Below are positions 1 through 6,404 of a DNA stretch of 8,861 nucleotides, in pieces. Positions within the stretch are counted from its first letter, which is position 1. Each line of letters begins with the position of its first letter. Under the pieces are notes generated by a model, which was given only the letters and a program-made list of their open reading frames with translations, was not told the origin of the DNA and searched no databases. The position numbers and the translations under genes are program-made. Where the stretch lies: assembly GCA_018066065.1 (NCBI GenBank), contig JAGHSC010000064.1, positions 1-8,861 of the forward strand, in the 5' to 3' direction. The stretch comes from Candidatus Cryptobacteroides faecihippi. Its GTDB lineage: Bacteria > Bacteroidota > Bacteroidia > Bacteroidales > UBA932.

Positions 1-2037
1 GCCCTCAAGCTGGAAGGCTGCATCCGCCAGGTCGGAATGCATGCCTGCGCCACGATCATCGGACGAGGCAACCTGACTGATTATATTCCTATCTGCCTTT
101 CCAAGGACAAGGAAACCGGCGAGGACGCCTGGACTTCGCAGTACGACGGCCACTACATCGAGGACGTGGGAATGCTCAAGATGGACTTCCTCGGCCTCAA
201 CACGCTGACGATCATACACAACTGCCTCGACATGATCGAGAAGCGTTTCGGTACGAAGATCGACATCGAGGCCATCCCAATCGATGACAAGGAGACCTAC
301 GAGAACATCTACAGCCGCGGAGACACCAAGAGCGTGTTCCAGTTCGAGTCTCCGGGCATGATGAAATGGCTCCAGAACCTTCATCCGGAGCGTTTCGAGG
401 ACCTCATCGCGATGAATGCCCTCTACCGTCCGGGACCTATGGACTACATCCCGTCATTCGTGGCCCGAAAGCTTGGACAGGAGCCTATCGAGTACGACCT
501 TCCGGACATGGAAGAGTTCCTTGCCGAGACCTACGGAGTCACCGTCTACCAGGAGCAGGTCATGCTTCTGAGCCGCAAGCTGTCGAACTTCACCAAGGGT
601 GAGGCGGACAAGCTCAGGAAGGCGATGGGTAAGAAGCAGATCGCCGTCATGCAGGAACTCAAGGAAAAGTTCATGAACCAGGGAATGGCGAACGGACATC
701 CCGAGAAGACCCTCGACAAGATCTGGAAGGACTGGGAGAAGTTCGCGCAGTACGCCTTCAACAAGTCCCATGCGACATGCTATGCCTGGGTTTCCTACCA
801 GACAGGCTGGCTCAAGTGCCACTATCCTGCGGAGTTCCAGGCTGCCAACCTTTCCTGCAACCTCTCCAACATGTCGGAGATCAAGGAGATCCTCTCCGAC
901 TGCAAGGCTCACAAGCTGAAGGTCATGAACCCGGATGTCAACGAGTCGGAGACATCGTTCTCAGTCAACCAGGACGGAAACATCCGTTTCGGCCTGAAGG
1001 GAATCAGAGGCTTCGGAAGCAACGTGGCAGATGCCATTATCAGCAACAGGGAGGAGAATGGACCTTACGCCGACGTCTTTGACTTCGTCGAGAGACTCTC
1101 AGGCGTCGTCAACAGGAAGGCGCTTGAATGTCTTGTCTATTCAGGAGGCTTCGATTCCTTCGGCTACGACAGGAACCAGTTCTTCATGCCTTGCAAGAGC
1201 GGCAACCTTTTCATCGACGAGCTCGCAAGGTACGCGACCCTCTACGGCCAGGATGCCTCCAATGCAGCGGGATCCCTCTTCGGAGAGGTCGAGGAGACGA
1301 AGCCTGTGCGTCCTGAGATGCCTGCCAGCCCTGGGGATGCAGACCCTCTTGCCATCCTCCAGAAGGAAAAGGAATATGTGGGAATGTACATCTCATCCCA
1401 TCCGCTTGACAAGTACTCGTTCGAGATTGAGAACTTCACCAACTGCGAGCTTGCCTCGCTGCCTGCAATGATTGCGGACTGCGAGACCAGGAAGAAGAAG
1501 ACCAAGGTCTATGTCGCAGGTCTCGTCACGGAAGTCGAGAACAGGGTCACCAAGGTGGGCAAGCCATTCTCGAAGACTGTCATCGAGGACTACAGCGGCA
1601 CCTATGAGCTGGCGCTGTTCAGCGGAGACCATGAGAGGTTCATGAGCTACCTTGTGCCTCACAACGAACTGTTCATCGAAGGTGAGATCGACGAGAAGTA
1701 CTTCCTCAAGCCGGAGGACCGTGCGCAGGGAAAGACTGCTCCGTACACTTTGAAGGTGAAGAACATGATGCTGATGGGAAATGTCGCCGACTCCCGGATC
1801 GTCAGCCTTGTGATCGACATCGAGACTCCTCAGCTGAACGGAGACCTGACCAAGAATCTTCTCAAGGTCATCTCGTCAAACAAAGGCAAGACTCCTTTGA
1901 AGATGTTCCTCTACGATCCTCAGACCAAGTACAGGATCACCTTCCATTCCAGGAAGTTCGCGGTCGCAGTGACCTCGGAGCTTGTGAATGAACTCAGGCT
2001 CCTCGGTGTCAAGTGTTCTGTCGAGAAGAAGCAGTAG
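1..2037 (+). CDS. dnaE: DNA polymerase III subunit alpha, C-terminal part (5' end outside window)
   Basis: This is the catalytic subunit of the replicative DNA polymerase. The frame is open from base 1, so the ATG at 37 is internal; 678 residues are visible of a protein usually about 1,200 long in this phylum. Seen in order: the HAC motif region of the palm; KMDFLGLNTLTII, whose Asp (184-186) matches the third catalytic aspartate (E. coli D555); the fingers region with YRPGPMDYIPSF and FNKSHATCYAW; a helix-hairpin-helix (GLKGIRGFGSNVADAII, 991-1041) that binds duplex DNA; an OB-fold from about 1501 (KVYVAGLVTEVENRV); and a short C-terminal domain. The first two catalytic aspartates and the PHP domain lie upstream of the window. 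The expected internal clamp-binding pentapeptide reads AGSLF (1267-1281) and lacks the usual leading Gln. The gene ends four bases from the convergent hydrolase gene. Assignment to DnaE rather than PolC is firm from motif order. Confidence 0.97.
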   Translation, partial: ALKLEGCIRQVGMHACATIIGRGNLTDYIPICLSKDKETGEDAWTSQYDGHYIEDVGMLKMDFLGLNTLTIIHNCLDMIEKRFGTKIDIEAIPIDDKETYENIYSRGDTKSVFQFESPGMMKWLQNLHPERFEDLIAMNALYRPGPMDYIPSFVARKLGQEPIEYDLPDMEEFLAETYGVTVYQEQVMLLSRKLSNFTKGEADKLRKAMGKKQIAVMQELKEKFMNQGMANGHPEKTLDKIWKDWEKFAQYAFNKSHATCYAWVSYQTGWLKCHYPAEFQAANLSCNLSNMSEIKEILSDCKAHKLKVMNPDVNESETSFSVNQDGNIRFGLKGIRGFGSNVADAIISNREENGPYADVFDFVERLSGVVNRKALECLVYSGGFDSFGYDRNQFFMPCKSGNLFIDELARYATLYGQDASNAAGSLFGEVEETKPVRPEMPASPGDADPLAILQKEKEYVGMYISSHPLDKYSFEIENFTNCELASLPAMIADCETRKKKTKVYVAGLVTEVENRVTKVGKPFSKTVIEDYSGTYELALFSGDHERFMSYLVPHNELFIEGEIDEKYFLKPEDRAQGKTAPYTLKVKNMMLMGNVADSRIVSLVIDIETPQLNGDLTKNLLKVISSNKGKTPLKMFLYDPQTKYRITFHSRKFAVAVTSELVNELRLLGVKCSVEKKQ

Positions 2038-2058
2038 AGCCCTAGTCTGTCAGGGCTC
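2037..2058. terminator. Hairpin spanning both convergent stop codons, possible bidirectional terminator
   Basis: A perfect 7-bp stem (GAGCCCT at 2037-2043 pairing with AGGGCTC at 2052-2058, loop of 8 bases) sits across the last base of the dnaE stop, the four-base gap, and the last codons of the convergent serine hydrolase gene. There is no T-run after it on the plus strand. On the minus strand the sequence beyond is only pyrimidine-rich (CTACTGCTTCTTCTC). Its position at a convergent junction suggests termination for one or both genes. The call is inferred from the stem alone. Confidence 0.4.
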
Positions 2059-3286
2059 CTGCCACGATGTTCGCTACCTGGGCGCGGAGACGTCCAAGAC
2101 CTCCCTTGTCCTTAGGATGGACGCGGTGTGCGAGGATGATGACTGCAAGGTCATTGTCCAGGTCCATCACGATAGAAGGACCGGTGTAGCCTGTGTGCAT
2201 GAATGAGCGATCCATGCTCAGGAGATCTCCCTTGAGGCTTGAGTGAGAGCTGTTCGAATCCCATCCGAGTGCCCTTCCGACCTTAGGGTCGTTGGAAGCC
2301 GGAATGGTGAACATCGTCCTTACGGTTGCAGGTGAAAGGAGCCTGTGTCCACAGAACTCTCCACCGGCCAGCAGGCAGGCGGTTACCTTGCAGAGGTCTT
2401 CGGCGCATGAGAAGACACCTGCGTTGCCGGAATTGCCTGAGTTGAGCCTTCTGGCGATCGGGTCATGTGTGGCGGCCAGGAGAGGGAGTCCGTCGGCCTG
2501 GACTTCGGTCGGAGCGCAGAGGGCTGCGATCTCGTCGGCGTTGCTGCAGCTCCTTTCCCCTGTCAGGGGCATGTAGCAGGTGTGGTTGAGCCCGAGGGCA
2601 TCGAAGACATTCTTCTGGGCATAGTCGCAGAGTCTCTCTCCGGTCACGTTCTGGAGGATGTTCTGCAGGGTGATGAAGTTGATGCAGCTGTACATGAAGT
2701 CCGTTCCAGGGCGGAAGTTCCTTCCGGTCTTGGTTGCGATCACCCTCATCAGGGTGTCAGGGCAGTTCTCTCCGTACTCTTCCACGAATCTTGCGACAGA
2801 AAGGTAAGGATCGACACCCGAGGAGTGCGAGAGAAGGTTCTCCACGGTGATGTGAACCTGCTCTCCGGTCTGCGGATCGGTCCATGGCTTGAAGTCAGGG
2901 ATGTAGCGGTCCACCCTGTCGGTGAGACGTACCTTTCCCTGCTCCACGAGCTGCATGAACGAAAGTGTGGTGCCGACGCACTTGCTGCATGAAGCAAGGT
3001 CGAACACGGTCTCGGTCGTCATCGGCTCCTTCTCAGGGACCAGCGACTTAAGTCCATAGGCTTTCATCAGGGCAATCTCGCCGTGTCTGACGACAGCAAG
3101 CACGGCGCCCGGTATCGTGCTGTCGGCGATCGCTTCCTCGAAGACCTGGTCGGCAAGGGCCAGCTTGTCGGAATCGAGCCCGACGGATTCAGGTGAAACT
3201 CTCTGGATCGATACGTTGCCGGACGGAGCCGTCGTGCAGGCTGCAGCGAGGATGACGGCAGCGAGTGCGAGAAATGCTTTCTTCAT
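2042..3286 (-). CDS. Serine hydrolase lipoprotein, beta-lactamase/penicillin-binding-protein fold
   Basis: The 414-residue protein starts with a lipoprotein signal (MKKAFLALAAVILAAAC, lipidated Cys17). No acidic residues follow the Cys, so it probably stays periplasmic. The family (class C beta-lactamase / PBP-like / esterase) uses a serine nucleophile. Seen here: SxxK as S99-C-S-K102 within DLASCSKCVGTT; LLSHSSG at 151-157; the second motif as Y199-S-C201, where family members normally have YxN or YSD; GVFSCAEDL at 290-298; and HTG (364-366) in place of KTG, common in the esterase/peptidase members. Length fits the family. It has 12 cysteines besides the lipidated one, several at conserved hydrophobic or polar positions. 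The start is supported by the signal peptide and by an AAGGA-like site overlapping the upstream gene's stop, four bases before the ATG. It is the last gene of the three-gene operon. True beta-lactamase activity is unlikely; esterase or D-amino-acid peptidase is more plausible. Substrate unknown. Confidence 0.9.
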   Translation of the reverse strand: MKKAFLALAAVILAAACTTAPSGNVSIQRVSPESVGLDSDKLALADQVFEEAIADSTIPGAVLAVVRHGEIALMKAYGLKSLVPEKEPMTTETVFDLASCSKCVGTTLSFMQLVEQGKVRLTDRVDRYIPDFKPWTDPQTGEQVHITVENLLSHSSGVDPYLSVARFVEEYGENCPDTLMRVIATKTGRNFRPGTDFMYSCINFITLQNILQNVTGERLCDYAQKNVFDALGLNHTCYMPLTGERSCSNADEIAALCAPTEVQADGLPLLAATHDPIARRLNSGNSGNAGVFSCAEDLCKVTACLLAGGEFCGHRLLSPATVRTMFTIPASNDPKVGRALGWDSNSSHSSLKGDLLSMDRSFMHTGYTGPSIVMDLDNDLAVIILAHRVHPKDKGGLGRLRAQVANIVAGALTD

Positions 3287-3293
3287 GTCCTTA
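3287..3293 (-). promoter_or_regulatory. Ribosome binding site overlapping the upstream stop codon
   Basis: On the minus strand the EEP gene's TAA stop runs directly into GGAC and then the ATG of the serine hydrolase, giving TAAGGAC-ATG. The purine-rich AAGGA core overlaps the stop codon, with short spacing to the start. This arrangement favours translational coupling of the two genes. Confidence 0.5.
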
Positions 3294-4139
3294 GAAGATC
3301 AAGGTTGCCATCACTGGATAGTGGTCGGAGATGTAGGTTCTCTTGTTGTAAGGCTTTGTGATGGTCTGATACTCCTGGCAGCTGCTGAAGCCGCTGAACC
3401 AGATGTAGTCGATGATCGCGTCGCTTTCCTTGCCCCAGTTGTTGAAGGTGTTGTGGTGGTCTGTCTTGAAAGCCACCTCGCGGGTGTTCTTCATCTGCTT
3501 CTTGAGGTCGTCGAACTCAGGACGTTCAATGCTCATGTTGAAGTCGCCGGTGAGGACCATCGGGTAACCCTTCGGATTCATCCTGGCGATGTTGTCGACG
3601 ATGATCGCGAGACCGTTCTTCCTGGCCTCCCAGCCGACATGGTCCAGGTGGGTGTTGACGTAGAAGAACTTCTTTCCGCTCTTCTTGTCCTGCATCAGGG
3701 CCCAGGTCGCCGTACGCTTGCAGGCGGCATCCCAGCCAAGGGATGGCTTGTCCGGAGTCTCTGAGAGCCAGTAGGTTCCCCACTTGATCATCTTGACGGT
3801 CTTCTTGTTCCAGAAGATGCCCATGATCTCACCCTCCTTCTTTCCGTCGTCGCGAGGGACGCCGACTCCCTTGTAGTCAGGGAGTATGTCGTTGAGGTAC
3901 TCGAACTGCATCGGAAGAGCTTCCTGGAGGCCGAAGATGTCCGGCTTCTGGTCGTCGATCATCATTGCGGATGCAGGGTAGCGGTACTGCCATGAATTTG
4001 TGCCGTCATTGGCGCTTCCGACCCTGATGTTGTAGGAGATGACCTTGAGGCCCTGGCCCTTGTCTTTCTTTGCGTATGTGCTTGCCGGCAGGATCATGAG
4101 CGCCGCAAGCATGACGAGGATGGATCTTTTCATATTCAT
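3291..4139 (-). CDS. Secreted endonuclease/exonuclease/phosphatase (EEP) family hydrolase
   Basis: A 282-residue exported protein with a signal peptide (basic MNMKR, hydrophobic core, cleavage likely after TYA at residue 23). The EEP fold is a divalent-metal phosphoesterase, including DNase I, AP endonucleases, sphingomyelinases and inositol phosphatases. The full catalytic set is visible: N37 in SYNIR; E73 in LQEA, a metal ligand; H164 in NTHLDH; D199 and N201 in GDFN; D244 in IDYIW; and D272-H273 in SDH. It is therefore probably active. The ATG at 4139 is followed two codons later by another ATG (4133); either is possible and both keep the signal peptide. It lies 21 bases after the DUF4886 gene's stop and four bases before the serine hydrolase gene. 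Export with two other hydrolases argues against DNA repair and for a phosphodiesterase or phosphatase acting on an external compound. The substrate cannot be read from sequence. Confidence 0.93.
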   Translation of the reverse strand: MNMKRSILVMLAALMILPASTYAKKDKGQGLKVISYNIRVGSANDGTNSWQYRYPASAMMIDDQKPDIFGLQEALPMQFEYLNDILPDYKGVGVPRDDGKKEGEIMGIFWNKKTVKMIKWGTYWLSETPDKPSLGWDAACKRTATWALMQDKKSGKKFFYVNTHLDHVGWEARKNGLAIIVDNIARMNPKGYPMVLTGDFNMSIERPEFDDLKKQMKNTREVAFKTDHHNTFNNWGKESDAIIDYIWFSGFSSCQEYQTITKPYNKRTYISDHYPVMATLIF

Positions 4140-4160
4140 TGTGTCTGTTTCTTTCTGTGG

Positions 4161-6341
4161 TTACTTGGTTTGCCTTGGGATGAAGATGGCGATGCACTTG
4201 CAGATCTCGTCCATCTCCGTTTCGGTCGGTGCGGAGACTCCGCTCTTCGAGAGGTTGAAGGCCCTGTAGTTGAACTTGGCCCACCATTCGCTGTCGATGA
4301 CGGTGATCTGCGGGCTTGCCTGGTTTACAGGCCTGTCGGCGGAAGCGTTCAATGTGTTGAGGCCTGTCCATCCTTCAGGGCGGAATGCGTAGCCCTCCTT
4401 GAGGACGATGACGGTGCCGACAGGAAGGTCTTCCTCTGTGAATATTCCAGTTGCGGCGAACTGCTTCAGGTTGGAAGCGGTGCTTCCGTTCTCGGCGCAG
4501 AGGAGAGTGGATGGAGAAGGCAGCGCATTGCTGATGGAAGCCTTTGAGGAAGAGTAGTAATAGGCCATCCTGGTGGTCCTGTAAGGGTACTCGTCGAATC
4601 TGTCCGGGTTGTAGCGGGCAGCCCTGAGGACTTCCCTGAGCTCGGTGTTGCTGACGTAGTTCGGATCCTTCTTTCCGTAGGAGGACTCTGTCACTTCCCA
4701 AGGGTTGGCGATGGCGTTGTCGACGGCTTCCTTGGCTGCTGCGATCTGATTCTTCGTGAAGGTGTAGCCTGAAGGGACGTAGGTCAGGCCGGAGATGTCC
4801 TTGCCTGTGAAGAACCTCGCCCAGGTGAGGGCGGTGAGATATCGGCCTGTCGAGTAGGACATGTGGTAGCCGTCCCTGGTGACGTTGTCTCCGATGTAGC
4901 TTGTCCTCATGTTCTGGACTGCAGTGCCGCAAGGGATGATGCCCTTGATGGCGCTGTTGCTTTCAACCTTCTCATGGACGGCGCCGAGGATGGATGAGTA
5001 CATCTGGCTCTGGCTGCTCTGGTACTTGCCGAAGTCGGAGTGGGTTGAGTTGCCCTGGTAGGCCCAAGTCATGTGCCAGCAGATCTTTGCCGCAGGGCAT
5101 CCGATCTGGGCTGCCGTGATCACCTTTGAGAGGTATGGGTCGAAGGAATCAGGCATTCCGGAATAGCCGCTGGCCTGCTGGACGGTGATGTAGTCCCAGT
5201 CGTAGGATTCGATGGCCGATGAGGCCTTGGTGGCGGAGGCTGTGTTCCAGGTACCGGTCGTGTTGGTGTAGTAGGTGTAGGCCGGGAGGTCTCCGTCCAG
5301 GTTCTTTGCGTGGGTCTCGAGGGTGCATCCTCCGATGTAGAGGTTTCCGAGCCTGATCTTGTTGTAGCCAAGTTCCTTGAGCATTCCGTAGAGGTACTGC
5401 ATCGCGTCGACGGAGAAGCTGTTGCCGATGGCAAGGATGCTGATCTCGTCCGGATCCTTAGGCTCCGGCTCCCTGAAAGTCATGAACTTGACGACGGTCT
5501 CGCCGGAAGCGTTGCTGGCGATGACGGCCACCTTTCCCTCGGTGAAAGGATCAGGTGCGTTCACGTCGATGGTTCCCGTTGCCTGGTCGATCCTGGTCAT
5601 GGTTGCCTTCCATCCTCCGTCTGCGATGACGTCAAGCTCGGTGCTCGGGTCGGATCCCGAAATCGTGTACTTGATCCTTACGGTCGAGCCCGCTGCGACA
5701 GGGATGGACTTCGTCTTCGAGAGGGTGAGGGTCAGAGGCTGCTTCTTGCTGAGCCTGACGGTGCTTCCGCCGGCGAAGGTGATCGTGACATAGTCCTTGT
5801 CCTCGGTGACGGAGGTGAACTTCTTGCACTCGGAGGCCACTGCCTCGCCGACATAGGTCCAGTTCTTTCCCTCGTCGTAGGAGATGAACCACCTTCCGCC
5901 GTCGACCTTCATGGTCGGGGTGATGCCGTCCTCTGCGCTTGCCGGAACCTTCTTCCCGTCCACGAGCGCATATTCACCGTCGATGGTCCAGTAGCACTTC
6001 CCGTCGGTGTCCTGCCTGATGGCGAGCACAGGGGATTCGCCGTCCTTGCCGTCCCAGATGGTCACCGGGCTGGCCTTGGCGAAGGAGATGGTCCAGCCTT
6101 TCCTGCTTCCGTCCGAAGTCTGGACGAGGCCGGTGACATAGTCTCCGCTTTCGAGGGCCTTCACGATCTCCTGGAGGCTCTTTACGTCTGAATTGAGCTG
6201 GGTGCAGGTACTCTCGAGGATGGTGACTCTTGATTCAAGCTTGTCAATCCTTCCGTCGAGTACGGAATCATCGTAGGAGCATGCTCCCAGGATGGTCATG
6301 GCCGACATCGCGGCGATGGTGATTAATTGTCTGATTCTCAT
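4161..6341 (-). CDS. DUF4988/DUF4886 lipoprotein, putative surface SGNH-type hydrolase
   Basis: Numbering is from the ATG at 6341 (726 residues); an in-frame GTG at 6347 lies inside the putative promoter and is unlikely to be used. The lipobox is LGAC (Cys21), followed by SYDD, an acidic stretch like the Bacteroidota surface-export signal. Next come a coiled coil (about 27-65) and a DUF4988 segment (PL29-lyase-type N-terminal module) ending near SYDEGKNWTYVG. A beta-sandwich, BACON- or Ig-like, spans about 200-290. The DUF4886 domain (300-520) resembles SGNH esterases: block I ILAIGNSFS with candidate nucleophile Ser308, a GG pair near 337, a VQQ segment near block III, and DGYH with candidate D490 and H493. 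A C-terminal module (about 560-726) carries FTEEDLPVGTVIVLKEGY and EWWAKFNYRAF; I have seen it with this family but know no function. It is the first gene of the operon. Esterase or deacetylase activity on a glycan is an inference. Confidence 0.88.
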   Translation of the reverse strand: MRIRQLITIAAMSAMTILGACSYDDSVLDGRIDKLESRVTILESTCTQLNSDVKSLQEIVKALESGDYVTGLVQTSDGSRKGWTISFAKASPVTIWDGKDGESPVLAIRQDTDGKCYWTIDGEYALVDGKKVPASAEDGITPTMKVDGGRWFISYDEGKNWTYVGEAVASECKKFTSVTEDKDYVTITFAGGSTVRLSKKQPLTLTLSKTKSIPVAAGSTVRIKYTISGSDPSTELDVIADGGWKATMTRIDQATGTIDVNAPDPFTEGKVAVIASNASGETVVKFMTFREPEPKDPDEISILAIGNSFSVDAMQYLYGMLKELGYNKIRLGNLYIGGCTLETHAKNLDGDLPAYTYYTNTTGTWNTASATKASSAIESYDWDYITVQQASGYSGMPDSFDPYLSKVITAAQIGCPAAKICWHMTWAYQGNSTHSDFGKYQSSQSQMYSSILGAVHEKVESNSAIKGIIPCGTAVQNMRTSYIGDNVTRDGYHMSYSTGRYLTALTWARFFTGKDISGLTYVPSGYTFTKNQIAAAKEAVDNAIANPWEVTESSYGKKDPNYVSNTELREVLRAARYNPDRFDEYPYRTTRMAYYYSSSKASISNALPSPSTLLCAENGSTASNLKQFAATGIFTEEDLPVGTVIVLKEGYAFRPEGWTGLNTLNASADRPVNQASPQITVIDSEWWAKFNYRAFNLSKSGVSAPTETEMDEICKCIAIFIPRQTK

Positions 6342-6346
6342 AGACA

Positions 6347-6354
6347 CAAAAATA
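6347..6354 (-). promoter_or_regulatory. Putative -7 promoter element for the lipoprotein operon
   Basis: Read on the minus strand the bases are TATTTTTG, an exact match to the Bacteroidota -7 consensus TAnnTTTG. It ends only five bases before the ATG at 6341, so a start site 5-7 bases downstream would give a leaderless or nearly leaderless transcript. I find no convincing TTTG -33 element about 19-21 bases upstream, so the call rests on one box plus its location in the only AT-rich stretch of the window. Confidence 0.45.
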
Positions 6355-6356
6355 GA

Positions 6357-6364
6357 TATATTTG
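6357..6364 (+). promoter_or_regulatory. Putative -7 promoter element for the ThiL-like gene
   Basis: The plus-strand bases TATATTTG match the Bacteroidota -7 consensus TAnnTTTG. Transcription would begin near 6369-6371, giving a leader of about 35 bases before the ATG at 6405. No clear -33 TTTG is visible at the usual spacing. The box lies two bases from the oppositely oriented box at 6347-6354, so the two divergent promoters would overlap and probably compete. Confidence 0.45.
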
Positions 6365-6404
6365 TGTTAATTTTGTCCCGATCATCAGAAAAACCGAAAG
6401 AACA

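Noticed and set aside
2042..3286. True antibiotic-resistance beta-lactamase
   Set aside because: HTG replaces KTG, YSC replaces YxN, and it is co-transcribed with non-resistance hydrolases. Esterase or peptidase members of the fold fit better.
3117..3764. A 215-codon plus-strand open frame across the serine hydrolase/EEP junction
   Set aside because: It is antisense to two well-supported genes, crosses their boundary, and shows no domain or plausible start region.
5310..6191. A 293-codon open frame on the plus strand antisense to the DUF4886 lipoprotein gene
   Set aside because: Its product has no recognisable motif and is rich in Asp, Gly, Val and Leu, as expected from reading GC-rich coding DNA backwards. 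The minus-strand gene has clear domains and a lipoprotein signal.
6342..6347. GTG start at 6347 for the lipoprotein
   Set aside because: It lies within or upstream of the likely transcription start. The ATG two codons later gives a normal signal peptide (MRIRQL...).
6327..6404. N-terminal extension of the ThiL-like protein from an upstream ATG at 6327
   Set aside because: The extra 26 residues overlap the divergent lipoprotein gene and both promoter boxes, and do not resemble ThiL. The ATG at 6405 begins where family similarity begins.
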